Source: GCA-2746365 sp963711255
Lineage (GTDB): Bacteria > Pseudomonadota > Gammaproteobacteria > SZUA-229
NCBI GenBank assembly: GCA_963711255.1
Contig: CAVQDO010000011.1
Coordinates: 62,001-126,000 of the forward strand
Length of the DNA stretch: 64,000 nt
Reading direction: 5' to 3'
This document shows, piece after piece, positions 33,860 to 42,619 of the stretch. The notes beneath the pieces were generated by a model. That model was not told the DNA's origin. It made no database searches and saw only the letters and a program-made list of their open reading frames with translations. The position numbers were made by a program, and so were the translations under genes. Numbering within the stretch: position 1 is the stretch's first letter; every line of letters begins with the position of its first letter.

Positions 33860-36800
33860 ATGAAAAAAATATCTCTCTATATAGTCTTGATAGCTTTTAT
33901 GTTTTCTGCGCAAGTGCATGCGGCAACATGCAAGGTGGATTATTTCGAACTTCAAGAAGTTGAGGTTAGACAGCCAGCCAAAGGTTTGGATGATGCGGGC
34001 ACAGCAGTGGTATCAGAGGTAATTACCACCCTGGTAACCTTTGGTGCTGGAAAAATTGCGAGTGCTGGGTTAAAAGGCACTGCGGCCGGAGTCAAGGTTG
34101 CTAACTCAAAAGCCTTCGTACTCAGCAAAAAACTTAGATCGAATGAAGTTTTGAATAAAGCGCTCGGTCAAGCAGTTGCTAATGCTGTAGAGGATACCGC
34201 TCTCGAAGACTGGGCTGACCCGGTTGGCTATCTAATCGGTGAGCTCGACGACATTTTTAGAACGCCGGATGATCTCATCGTACGAATTGGTGGCCAGCGA
34301 GTTTTCAGCGGCGGCGAATATATCTTTGAGATGCCTGCCTTTGTGGAGCCATTTGTTCCTATTGATACTAAGAGCTTTACTCAGCAGGCGAGCGTTGGAT
34401 CTTTCGTTGGTTCGTTTAATCTCCAGTTGATTGAATATGACGGCTTCAGTGCTAATGATGATCTGGGTACTATTTACGGTCGCGATCAGAACATGTTAAC
34501 GGACCAGCTGCCGCCTTTGAATGAAGAAGATGTTGAACTTTTTTCGTCTGCTGAAGACGATAGTCATTACCGAGTGAAGTTTAAGATAATCCCCGGGGCG
34601 GGAACACTTGATGACGTTCCAGAGAGATTGTTCTGCAACACAGACGAATGTCAGGACGCCCGTGAAGCCTTCCCTAATGACGTCTACCTGGATGGATATC
34701 CATCTGGCTCAGACCTTAAAGCGTGTCCTGATGGTTATACCGATGCGGGTGAAACCTATTTAGGCGAGGCGTCCTACGCAGGTACCGGTCCCTGGTATCG
34801 GGTTTGTGAGTTACATACCCCCAATTGTGGTCGCCCGTTCACAAGGCTTAAGGATTTAGGTGGTGTTAGCGCGCTTAATGATGGTGATGTCATTGTACTC
34901 AGGGGCAGAACAGGTCATCAGGTCAGTGAAGTTGTAAATCCAGATTTTTGTGATAATTTAACGGATACCTGTGAGCCGCGCACATTTTCTAAGTATCTTA
35001 GTAACTCTAAAAATAATGGTCAGTATCTAGGTGTTTGTAATGATTGCAATCCTGCCATTTTGAATCTGCAAAATGCCGGTGCGTATTTTATGGATCGAGA
35101 CCGTGTCGACGCACAATGGACAGTTAAAAAAATAGGTTCAAAATATGCTTTGCAGGGCAGTAATGGTAAATATCTTGCTCGATGCTTGAATTGCACCGAC
35201 AACGGTTATTATGATGCCTTTGTACATGTAGTCGATCCGGATACACCGCTTGCTCAATTTACAATAGAAGAGAGCCCAACGCCTGAAGGTGATTTCATCT
35301 ATACGTTAAAATCAGATGATATCGGGCTCTACCTTGATGTTTGTTTGGGATGTCGAGACGACTATAAGCTTGGTTACGGATATTCCGGTAGTTTTAATAC
35401 GCCGGATCCAAATAGTTTCTTCGCCAAATGGTCGATTGGTGTAAAACAAAAGGATTATGATACCGATGGCGACCTTGTGGTCGATATTGATGATGCCTTC
35501 CCAAATGATCCAACGGAGACCAGGGATTCTGATGGTGATGGAGTTGGCGACAATGCAGATGCATTCCCTTTTAACCCCGGTGAAAATGCTGACTCCGATG
35601 GCGATGGCGTGCCTAATAACGCTGATGCCTGCCCAAATGATCCACTAGATACGATTGATTCTGACGGTGATGGCGTTTGCGATAATGAAGATGCCTTCCC
35701 CGATAATTTAAATGAAAGCGCAGATGCCGATGGCGATGGTGTTGGTAATAACAGTGACCGTTTCCCATTAGATCCAACAGAGACCAGAGACAGGGATGCG
35801 GATGGTGTCGGTGATAATGCCGACCCATTCCCTTATGACTCAGATAACCTCAGGCATATTGAGGTCGATAATCGCAATGGCTGGGTAATAGATTATGCTG
35901 GATTCTCGGAACCGTTTAGCTCCCCGACTCCAGTTGAAGTAGTCAAGCAGGATTCACCAGTGTACTTCACTTTGACGGGGGGTGTTAGTGGCTCCACTGC
36001 TAAAGTAACTTTTACCTACGAAAACCCACTTGATGCCGAAGTGGTCATGTTCAAGATTCTTTGCTCGGAACTCAATTGCGTTGCTAATGGCATAGCCCCA
36101 GAGGACTCGTTTTATATTACTAATAGCAGTGTTATTATCGATGGTAACAAAATCACCGTTATTTTTCAGGACGGTGAAATCGGCGATGATGATGGTATAG
36201 CCAATGGTGTAATCGACAGTCTCAGTCTTTTAGCTCCGTGGGTCCCGGTATTACTCTCTGACGGTTTACCTGTAATAGGCTACGATTTCCCCCGGGATTT
36301 AGATAATGATGGTGTTATTGATGATGCCGATGCCTACCCTTTCGACCCTGACAACACCCGATCTATAAACTTTGATAACAGCAATGGCTGGACGCCTAAA
36401 AAGGCAGTATTTGTTCCTATTGGCAGCATCTCTGAGCCACCGCCGGCTGGCAGTGAACTGACGCGAGGACTGGTTGATATGACACTTATCTCTGCTTTTG
36501 TGGGGACGGAAGCGACATTCATCATTACCTATCCTGAGCCGCTTGATACTGGCATGGTCTGGTGGAAATACGGCCCCACTGCCGAAAATAACGAACCACA
36601 TTGGTACGTCTTTGATGGTGCTGTCTTTAGCGGCAACACCGTTACACTGACGATTAAAGACGGTGGCACTGGAGATGATGATCTAATAGAAAATGGTAGC
36701 ATTATTGATCCCGGTGGACCGGGGAGTCCAATTGATCCAACTGATTCAACTGATTCAACTGATTCGGATACTACACAAACAACAGCAAGCTCTGTCGACA

Positions 36801-36904
36801 GTGGCGGTTCAATCAGTATCTGGTATTGGTTTGTTCTGATGTTGACTGTGATGGCAAGTCGAACACAAACAAGATTGAGAATAAAATCCTCGTTTAATGC
36901 GTAG
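33860..36904 (+). CDS. large secreted protein: CxxC trefoil-like repeats, thrombospondin type 3 repeats, GlyGly-CTERM-like end
   Basis: 1014 residues from ATG 33860. Signal peptide about 1-22. The N-terminal 300 residues are not recognised. Residues about 385-520 contain three similar blocks with YLGVCNDC, YLARCLNC and YLDVCLGC, like a beta-trefoil with a CxxC in each lobe. Residues about 532-660 hold TSP3 calcium repeats (DSDGDGVPNNADACP and similar). Two copies of a 'choice-of-anchor U'-like domain follow (DGEIGDDDGIANG, DGGTGDDDLIENG). The tail has GGSISIWYWFVLMLTVM and a basic end, resembling a GlyGly-CTERM/rhombosortase signal. A surface protein is likely; the target is unknown. Confidence 0.85.
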   Translation: MKKISLYIVLIAFMFSAQVHAATCKVDYFELQEVEVRQPAKGLDDAGTAVVSEVITTLVTFGAGKIASAGLKGTAAGVKVANSKAFVLSKKLRSNEVLNKALGQAVANAVEDTALEDWADPVGYLIGELDDIFRTPDDLIVRIGGQRVFSGGEYIFEMPAFVEPFVPIDTKSFTQQASVGSFVGSFNLQLIEYDGFSANDDLGTIYGRDQNMLTDQLPPLNEEDVELFSSAEDDSHYRVKFKIIPGAGTLDDVPERLFCNTDECQDAREAFPNDVYLDGYPSGSDLKACPDGYTDAGETYLGEASYAGTGPWYRVCELHTPNCGRPFTRLKDLGGVSALNDGDVIVLRGRTGHQVSEVVNPDFCDNLTDTCEPRTFSKYLSNSKNNGQYLGVCNDCNPAILNLQNAGAYFMDRDRVDAQWTVKKIGSKYALQGSNGKYLARCLNCTDNGYYDAFVHVVDPDTPLAQFTIEESPTPEGDFIYTLKSDDIGLYLDVCLGCRDDYKLGYGYSGSFNTPDPNSFFAKWSIGVKQKDYDTDGDLVVDIDDAFPNDPTETRDSDGDGVGDNADAFPFNPGENADSDGDGVPNNADACPNDPLDTIDSDGDGVCDNEDAFPDNLNESADADGDGVGNNSDRFPLDPTETRDRDADGVGDNADPFPYDSDNLRHIEVDNRNGWVIDYAGFSEPFSSPTPVEVVKQDSPVYFTLTGGVSGSTAKVTFTYENPLDAEVVMFKILCSELNCVANGIAPEDSFYITNSSVIIDGNKITVIFQDGEIGDDDGIANGVIDSLSLLAPWVPVLLSDGLPVIGYDFPRDLDNDGVIDDADAYPFDPDNTRSINFDNSNGWTPKKAVFVPIGSISEPPPAGSELTRGLVDMTLISAFVGTEATFIITYPEPLDTGMVWWKYGPTAENNEPHWYVFDGAVFSGNTVTLTIKDGGTGDDDLIENGSIIDPGGPGSPIDPTDSTDSTDSDTTQTTASSVDSGGSISIWYWFVLMLTVMASRTQTRLRIKSSFNA

Positions 36905-37048
36905 AGCAAAGATTGAAACAAACGAACAATCGTGAACAATCGGGGACAGACCACGATTTATCCTGGCAGGTTGAATATTTAAGTGTCTATACAAGAATGT
37001 GTAGATTTGAGTCGACTTTCTAAGACTGGTTTAACTTATTGAAATGTA

Positions 37049-37391
37049 TGGTACCGAGGGCCGGACAAATTTGTCTGGAACAAATTTGCATAGCGAACAA
37101 AGTGAGCTACCCCAACGGGGTGAATTACAGGGAAGTAATTCATAATCTTACCGGGAACCGGTTCGGGCTCATGTTAAGCCTGAAGCTTTAACACGAGTGA
37201 ATAAGCTAATAGATAAATATGGTACCGAGGGCCGGACAAATTTGTCTGGAACAAATTTGCATAGCGAACAAAGTGAGCTAACCCCAACGGGGTGAATTAC
37301 AGGGAAGTAATTCATAATCTTACCGGGAACCGGTTCGGGCTCATGTTAAGCCTGAAGCTTTAACACGAGTGAATAAGCTAATAGATAAATA
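37049..37391 (-). repeat. two tandem 171/172-bp repeats each ending in a copy of the tRNA-Leu 3' end
   Basis: Unit A (37049-37219) and unit B (37220-37391) are nearly identical (unit B has one extra A). Read on the minus strand they follow the tRNA gene directly, and each ends with TCCGGCCCTCGGTACCA, the last 17 nucleotides of the tRNA including CCA. The units hold several small hairpins: GACAAATTTGTC, CCCC-AAC-GGGG, GAATTAC...GTAATTC, GAACCGGTTC and GGCT...AGCC. The design recalls the rtT repeats after tyrT in E. coli. No open reading frame is evident. Confidence 0.9.
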
Positions 37392-37478
37392 TGGTACCGA
37401 GGGCCGGAATCGAACCGGCACTTCCGTGAGGAAACCGGATTTTGAATCCGGCGCGTCTACCAGTTCCGCCACCCCGGC
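37392..37478 (-). tRNA. tRNA-Leu (anticodon CAA)
   Basis: An 87-base class II tRNA read on the minus strand. It begins GCCGGGG, paired with CCUCGGU before ACCA with two G-U pairs. The D-arm contains AACTGGTAGACGC, the anticodon loop is TTCAAAA giving CAA, then a long variable arm and the T-loop GGTTCGATTCC. The CCA is encoded. The tail of the gene is duplicated in the repeats immediately downstream. Confidence 0.95.
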
Positions 37479-37533
37479 ATATCATGCAGCGCGCATTGTA
37501 TCGGAAATAGCGCTTTGTTAATAGTCGTTGTGA

Positions 37534-37836
37534 CTAATTTGGAAAGACTTTTTTAAACGGTTTAACGGTTACATTGGCGTAAACGCCGGCCGCTACATAC
37601 GGGTCGGTATCTGCCCAGCTTTTTGCAGCTTCCAGGCTTTCGAACTCTGCCACAACCAGGCTGCCGCTGAAACCGTTTTCGCCGGGATCTTCACTGTCGA
37701 CAGCAGGGTGGGGGCCAGCCAGTATCAGGCGGCCTGCTTCCTGTAATGCGCTCAGGCGTTCTAAATGTTCAGGCCTGGCGGCAAGGCGGTCCTGCAGGCT
37801 GTTTGCTACGTCTTGTGCAATGATGGCGTATAACAT
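37534..37836 (-). CDS. yciI: YciI family protein
   Basis: A 100-residue protein of the YciI/YCII family, a ferredoxin-like fold with an active-site-like histidine-aspartate pair. LYAIIAQDVANSLQDRLAARPEHLERL and GRLILAGPHPAVDS are the markers; SLVVAEFESLEAAKSWADTDPYVAAGVY closes the fold. Its function is uncertain. Its start overlaps the yciB stop by one base (TGATG), so the two are co-translated. Confidence 0.94.
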   Translation of the reverse strand: MLYAIIAQDVANSLQDRLAARPEHLERLSALQEAGRLILAGPHPAVDSEDPGENGFSGSLVVAEFESLEAAKSWADTDPYVAAGVYANVTVKPFKKVFPN

Positions 37837-38498
37837 CAGGCATTGTCTCCATTTTGATCGGCATTTTTATCTTTTACATCGTCTTCAGTAATGTGCTGTG
37901 ACAGGTAGAGTGCCTGCAGAATAACAAAACCGATGGTCAGGCCCATAAGGCCGAATAGCTTGAAGTTTACCCAGGTGTCCATGCGTACATCTTCTGCTGC
38001 GCTCAGGTCGTAGTAGAAGGCAACATACAGGTTTGCCGCGCCGCTGATAAAAAAGAAGGTGACCCAGGACAGGTTAAGGGTTTTCCAGACATTTTCTGGT
38101 AATGAGATCTGGTCTTTCATCATGCGCTGGATAATGGGTTTTTCACCGATGAACATACTGCCGAGAAAGACGAGGGCAAACAGCCAGTTTAATACCGTTG
38201 GTTTCCACTGAATAAATGCCGGGTTGCCGAGAAAGATGGTGATGCTGCCGAGTACGGTAATGAGCACCAGCGAGAAAATATGCATGCGTTCAAATTTACG
38301 CGTGTTGTACCAGTGGTAGGCAACCTGGATAAAACTCGCGATGATGGCAACCGCGGTAGCGATAATAGTGGCATTAATAAAGTCCGGTTTGTCCGGGTTT
38401 ATCAGCTGGCCGACAAAGGTGTTCTCGGTTAGAAAACTGGCCTGATAGTAGCTGACGAAAAAGAGAATAATTGGAAAGAAATCAAATAGTAACTTCAT
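37836..38498 (-). CDS. yciB: inner membrane septation protein A (YciB/IspZ)
   Basis: About 220 residues with five to six membrane segments. MKLLFDFFPIILFFVSYY is the invariant family start. IQVAYHWYNTRKFERMH, FIGEKPIIQRMM and NLSWVTFFFISGAANLYVAF are also typical. In E. coli it affects cell-envelope integrity and septation. The start is ATG 38498. The C-terminus has an acidic polar tail (DDVKDKNADQNGDNA) beyond the usual length. It is coupled to yciI. Confidence 0.95.
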   Translation of the reverse strand: MKLLFDFFPIILFFVSYYQASFLTENTFVGQLINPDKPDFINATIIATAVAIIASFIQVAYHWYNTRKFERMHIFSLVLITVLGSITIFLGNPAFIQWKPTVLNWLFALVFLGSMFIGEKPIIQRMMKDQISLPENVWKTLNLSWVTFFFISGAANLYVAFYYDLSAAEDVRMDTWVNFKLFGLMGLTIGFVILQALYLSQHITEDDVKDKNADQNGDNA

Positions 38499-38612
38499 GT
38501 TCTTAAAGTGGTTTGTTGTTATTGTTTGGGTTTGGTTATGCCGTGAGGAGGGCATTATACAGGACTTTTTTTGAGTGAGTTTTAAGATTTAGGTTTCATC
38601 TTACATGTTGTT

Positions 38613-38681
38613 GTCATTTCGAACGGGTGTGAGAAATCAATAAAACACAACACAAGATATCTCACACCCGTTCGAGATGAC
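38613..38681. repeat. GTCATYTCGAACGGGTGTGAGA inverted repeat
   Basis: A 22-base inverted repeat with one mismatch (38613-38634 and 38660-38681) around a 25-base loop. It belongs to the GTCATTTCGA...TCGAGATGAC style of dispersed palindromes. It lies in the 369-base gap between yciB and the yciO-like gene, which otherwise shows nothing. A half copy, GTCATCTCGAGCAGCGGG, occurs at about 45639. Confidence 0.75.
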
Positions 38682-38867
38682 AGGATAGTGTTTGATCAAA
38701 ATGATGGATTAGACAGTCACTGATTAAAGGTGAGGCTTTTAATCGTGTGACAGTGTAAAATTCGACTATTGATAGTAGCACCATTTGTATTTTGTACTTT
38801 AGGTACTGGCACGGAAGGTTTCTGCATATTTTACGTTTTTCACTTTTAACTAATCATTGCTTTCAAG

Positions 38868-39485
38868 ATGAGCCAGTACTTCGAAATCCATCCCGACAAT
38901 CCGCAGAAGCGCCTGATTAAGCAGGCGGTTGAAATCATACATAATGGCGGGGTAATTGTGTATCCGACGGATTCCAGTTATGCGCTGGGCTGCCATCTTG
39001 GTGATAAAAATGCGGTGACAAAGTTGCGCCGGATTCGGCAGATTGATGACAAGCATAACTTAACGCTGGTTTGCCGGGATCTGTCTGAAATCTCCACCTA
39101 CGCAAAAATAGAAAATTCTGATTATCGTTTGCTTAAATCTTTAACGCCCGGGCCCTATACTTTTATTCTTCCTGCTACCAGTGAAGTGCCGCGCCGGCTG
39201 ATGCACCCCAAACGCCGTCACATTGGATTGCGAGTGATGGATCATCCGGTGGTTAACGAACTGCTGGAAGAGCTTGGCCAGCCCTTGATCACGTGTACCC
39301 TGGTGATGCCGGGTGAAGAGTTACCGGTGACGGATGCTGAAGATATTCGTTCTCAGCTGGAAAAACAGGTGGATTTGATTATTGACGGCGGCCATTGCGG
39401 TATTGAGCCGACAACGGTTATCCGCATGACCGGTGGCGCGCCGGAGGTTCGCCGCCAGGGCAAAGGCACGGATCATGGACTCTGA
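38868..39485 (+). CDS. YciO/Sua5-YrdC family protein
   Basis: 205 residues of the Sua5/YrdC/YciO fold. GGVIVYPTDSSYALGCHLGD is the nucleotide and threonine site. KRRHIGLRVMDHPVVNELLEELG and ITCTLVMPGEELP follow, with the closing DGGHCGIEPTTVIRMTGGAPEVRRQGKG. It resembles YciO more than the universal tsaC enzyme (SYALGC rather than GYGLG), so a general RNA-binding or accessory role is possible. It begins a plus-strand run with the M50 protease, trpS, scpA, scpB and rluB, an arrangement common in gammaproteobacteria. Confidence 0.92.
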   Translation: MSQYFEIHPDNPQKRLIKQAVEIIHNGGVIVYPTDSSYALGCHLGDKNAVTKLRRIRQIDDKHNLTLVCRDLSEISTYAKIENSDYRLLKSLTPGPYTFILPATSEVPRRLMHPKRRHIGLRVMDHPVVNELLEELGQPLITCTLVMPGEELPVTDAEDIRSQLEKQVDLIIDGGHCGIEPTTVIRMTGGAPEVRRQGKGTDHGL

Positions 39486-39615
39486 GAACAGGGTCTCTGA
39501 AAAGCCAGTTTAAAGTGCGCATTAATCATTCAGGATGATGTTTAGCATAGCCTCCATGCATGATGGTAATTCGTGTAAACTGCCGACAAATACTAATTAC
39601 TTTTGCCTCTCTTAA

Positions 39616-40275
39616 ATGTCGTCACTTCCTGATTTTTTATACTCTCTGCTGGTTTGGGGAATCCCCGGGATATTTGCCATAACATTGCATGAAGTTTCTC
39701 ATGGCTGGGTGGCGAGCCTGCTAGGGGATAATACTGCTAAAAGCCGCGGCCGACTGTCGGTTAACCCGCTGACTCATGTTGATCCTGTGGGCACTGTCGT
39801 GGTGCCGTTTCTGACGATATTTATGACCGGATATGGTTTTGGCTGGGCGAAACCGGTGCCGGTCGAACCGCGCTATTTTAAATCGCCAATGGTGGATATG
39901 GCGCTGGTAGCTGCAGCCGGGCCCATCGCTAACTTTTTTATGGCCTGCTTCTGGGCGACAATGATTGTCTTTGCCGGTGCTCTGCTCGACCCATCCAGCA
40001 CCCAGTCTTTTCTGGTTGATATGGGCAGTAAGGGCATCCTGATCAATATTGTTTTACTGGTTATTAATTTACTGCCAATACCGCCACTTGATGGTGGCCG
40101 CGTGGTGGCTGGTGTGCTGCCGCCTTCATTAGCTACCCAGTTTATGAAGCTGGAACGGTTCGGTATGGTGATAATTATCGTATTAATGGTCAGCGGTATA
40201 CTCGGTAAAATTTTATGGCCCACGGTACTGCATTTTGTCAAAATTATTGGCATGATGTTCGGACTGAATGGTTAA
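39616..40275 (+). CDS. site-2 protease family (M50) membrane metalloprotease
   Basis: A 219-residue membrane protein with about five hydrophobic segments. The zinc motif HExxH is in AITLHEVSHGWVASLLGD, and the third ligand region is NLLPIPPLDGGRVVAG. GYGFGWAKPVPVEPRYF is a family signature of the YwhC-type M50 group. It probably cleaves transmembrane segments of other proteins; its substrate is unknown. It starts 130 bases after the YciO-like gene and precedes trpS by 73 bases. Confidence 0.93.
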   Translation: MSSLPDFLYSLLVWGIPGIFAITLHEVSHGWVASLLGDNTAKSRGRLSVNPLTHVDPVGTVVVPFLTIFMTGYGFGWAKPVPVEPRYFKSPMVDMALVAAAGPIANFFMACFWATMIVFAGALLDPSSTQSFLVDMGSKGILINIVLLVINLLPIPPLDGGRVVAGVLPPSLATQFMKLERFGMVIIIVLMVSGILGKILWPTVLHFVKIIGMMFGLNG

Positions 40276-40348
40276 CCCCAACACACCATGACAATCAAAT
40301 AATTACAACCAACAGTAACAATCTGCATTAACAAAAGGTAACAAAGGC

Positions 40349-41566
40349 TTGAATACAGTAGCAACGCAACATCAGCGAGTTTTATCCGGCATGCGTCCGA
40401 CAGGGCGTTTGCATCTGGGGCATTACCACGGCGTGTTAAAAAACTGGGTGCAGTTACAGCATGAGTACGAGTGTTTCTTCTTTGTTGCCGACTGGCACGC
40501 GTTAACCACGCATTACGAAGATCCTTCGATTATCGAGCAAAGTGCCTGGGAAATGGTGGTGGACTGGCTGGCTGCGGGTATCAGTCCGGGTTCGGCCAAG
40601 TTATTTATGCAGTCTAAAGTGCCTGAGCACGCCGAGCTGTATACGCTACTGTCGATGATTACGCCGTTGAGCTGGCTGGAACGTGTGCCGACCTATAAAG
40701 ATCAGCAGGAACAGCTAAAAGAGAAAGACCTGGCGACTTATGGTTTTCTTGGCTACCCGTTGTTACAGAGTGCCGATATCCTGGTTTACAAGGCCGGCAT
40801 GGTGCCCGTGGGTGAAGACCAGGTGGCACATGTCGAGTTAACCCGTGAAGTGGCGCGGCGCTTTAATCATCTGTATGGCCGCGAGCCGGGTTTTGAGGAA
40901 AAGGCCGAGCAGGCGGCGGCAAAAATGGGCAAGAAAAATGCCCGCATGTTCTTCCAGTATCGAAAGGAATACCAGGAAAAGGGCGATACCGAGGCATTAA
41001 ATGTAGCCCACGCTTTACTCGACTCGCAGCAGAATATTTCTATCGGCGACAAAGAGCGCCTGTTTGGTTACCTGGAAGGCTCCGGCAAGATCATCCTGCC
41101 AGAACCGCAGGCACTGCTGACACCGGCGTCAAAAATGCCCGGGCTGGATGGGCAGAAAATGTCCAAGTCCTATAACAACACCATTGCACTGCGCGATGAC
41201 ACGGATACCGTGGCGAAAAAGCTGCGTACCATGCCGACGGATCCGGCGCGCGTCAGGCGTACTGATCCGGGTGATCCGGCGAAATGCCCGGTCTGGCAGT
41301 TCCACGAAGTTTATTCAAATGAAGATACCTGTGAATGGGTGCAGCAAGGCTGTAAGAGTGCATCAATAGGCTGTGTCGAATGCAAACAGCCAATCATTGA
41401 TTCCGTACTGGCTGAACTGGCACCGATGCAGGAAAGGGCGAAAGATTACGAAGAGGATGTGGGCGCGGTGAAAGCCATCATCGAAGAGGGAAATGAGGCC
41501 GCAAGAGAGGTCGCTCGTGATACACTGGAAGACGTTCGAAAAGCGATGGGCATCGCTTACTTATAA
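40349..41566 (+). CDS. trpS: tryptophanyl-tRNA synthetase with a Fe-S-type cysteine motif
   Basis: A 405-residue class Ic synthetase. The HIGH site is RLHLGHYHG (about 20-28) and the KMSKS loop is GQKMSKSYNN (near 270). It charges tRNA-Trp with tryptophan. The start is TTG 40349 with AAAGG upstream; no in-frame ATG is near. Cysteines at 313, 335, 342 and 345 form C-x21-C-x6-C-x2-C, close to the C-x22-C-x6-C-x2-C that binds a [4Fe-4S] cluster in Thermotoga maritima TrpRS. Fifth cysteine at 328. Confidence 0.95.
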   Translation: MNTVATQHQRVLSGMRPTGRLHLGHYHGVLKNWVQLQHEYECFFFVADWHALTTHYEDPSIIEQSAWEMVVDWLAAGISPGSAKLFMQSKVPEHAELYTLLSMITPLSWLERVPTYKDQQEQLKEKDLATYGFLGYPLLQSADILVYKAGMVPVGEDQVAHVELTREVARRFNHLYGREPGFEEKAEQAAAKMGKKNARMFFQYRKEYQEKGDTEALNVAHALLDSQQNISIGDKERLFGYLEGSGKIILPEPQALLTPASKMPGLDGQKMSKSYNNTIALRDDTDTVAKKLRTMPTDPARVRRTDPGDPAKCPVWQFHEVYSNEDTCEWVQQGCKSASIGCVECKQPIIDSVLAELAPMQERAKDYEEDVGAVKAIIEEGNEAAREVARDTLEDVRKAMGIAYL

Positions 41567-41583
41567 CCGGATATTCAAATATT

Positions 41584-42591
41584 ATGGCAAACCCCGACAT
41601 ACAGGAAACCCAGCTGCACGAAGACCTGCAGCAACAGGAAAAAGAGCCGAACGAAGATAAGCTGGCGGCTGCTAAAAAGCCGGCTGCTGAGCACGACCCT
41701 AACCAGGCTTCCGCACAAAGTGAAATGCCATTTGCCTTAATTCAGGGCGAACCGTTAACCATCGTTCCGCAGGATCTGTACATTCCACCCGATGCACTGG
41801 AAGTCATCCTGGAAGCATTTGAAGGCCCGCTGGACTTGCTGCTGTACCTGATCAAGCGGCAGAATATTGATATTCTGGACATCCCTCTGGAAGAAACTAC
41901 CCGCCAGTACATGCATTACATCGATTTGATGCAAAACCTGAAAATTGAACTGGCCTCGGAATATTTACTGATGGCTGCCATGCTGGCGGAAATAAAATCT
42001 CGCATGTTATTGCCAAGGCCGGCGGAAAGTGAAGAAGAAGATGATCCGCGTGCTGAACTGATACGTCGACTGCAGGAATATGAACGCTTTAAAACGGCGG
42101 CGCAGAATATTGATGAGATTCCACGACAGGGCCGTGATTTCTATTTAACCGATATCGAACCACCGGAAATTCAACAGGAAAGGCCGGTACCCGAAGTGGA
42201 CCTTCGCGACATTCTGTTTGCCTTTAAAGATGCCATGGCACGTGCAGATATGTATACGCACCATCATATCCAGCGCGAAGCGTTATCGGTTCGTGAACGT
42301 ATGTCGAGTGTGCTGAGTTTGCTGAAGACCGACGGTTTTACCAGCTACACCAGCCTGTTTACTATCGAAGAAGGCCGCCGCGGTGTTGTTGTTACCCTGC
42401 TGGCTATTCTTGAGCTGGTGAAAGAGCAGCTGATCGATTTAGTGCAGTCAGGTACCTTTGCACCTATTCATCTAAAGGCAGCAGGTTCTGATGGTATTGT
42501 AGCGCCGGATCGCATAATCCGAAGCAGTGCAAATGATGAGTATGACTCTACTAATAATTCTAATAATGATGCTGGCAACGACGACAGGTAG
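41584..42591 (+). CDS. scpA: segregation and condensation protein ScpA
   Basis: 335 residues, the kleisin subunit of the SMC-ScpAB complex. FEGPLDLLLYLIKRQNIDILDIPL is the ScpA signature, with ELASEYLLMAAMLAEIKSRMLLPR after it. An unusual N-terminal extension of about 75 residues, rich in Gln, Glu and Lys, precedes the core, and a Ser-Asn-rich tail ends it. It follows trpS by 17 bases and precedes scpB by 28, so the three are one operon. Confidence 0.95.
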   Translation: MANPDIQETQLHEDLQQQEKEPNEDKLAAAKKPAAEHDPNQASAQSEMPFALIQGEPLTIVPQDLYIPPDALEVILEAFEGPLDLLLYLIKRQNIDILDIPLEETTRQYMHYIDLMQNLKIELASEYLLMAAMLAEIKSRMLLPRPAESEEEDDPRAELIRRLQEYERFKTAAQNIDEIPRQGRDFYLTDIEPPEIQQERPVPEVDLRDILFAFKDAMARADMYTHHHIQREALSVRERMSSVLSLLKTDGFTSYTSLFTIEEGRRGVVVTLLAILELVKEQLIDLVQSGTFAPIHLKAAGSDGIVAPDRIIRSSANDEYDSTNNSNNDAGNDDR

Positions 42592-42619
42592 GCCGCAATA
42601 AGCAAGTAAAGAGCAAATT

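Noticed and set aside
37049..37391. The tandem repeats as a CRISPR array
   Set aside because: Only two units, 171-172 bases, adjacent without spacers and linked to the tRNA 3' end.
37392..37478. tRNA-Leu as the attachment site of an integrated element in this window
   Set aside because: No integrase or element genes flank it and the copied tRNA ends are only 171 bases apart.
38806..38830. TGGCACGGAAGGTTTCTGCA as a sigma-54 promoter
   Set aside because: GG and GC are 14 bases apart; the -24/-12 element needs 10.
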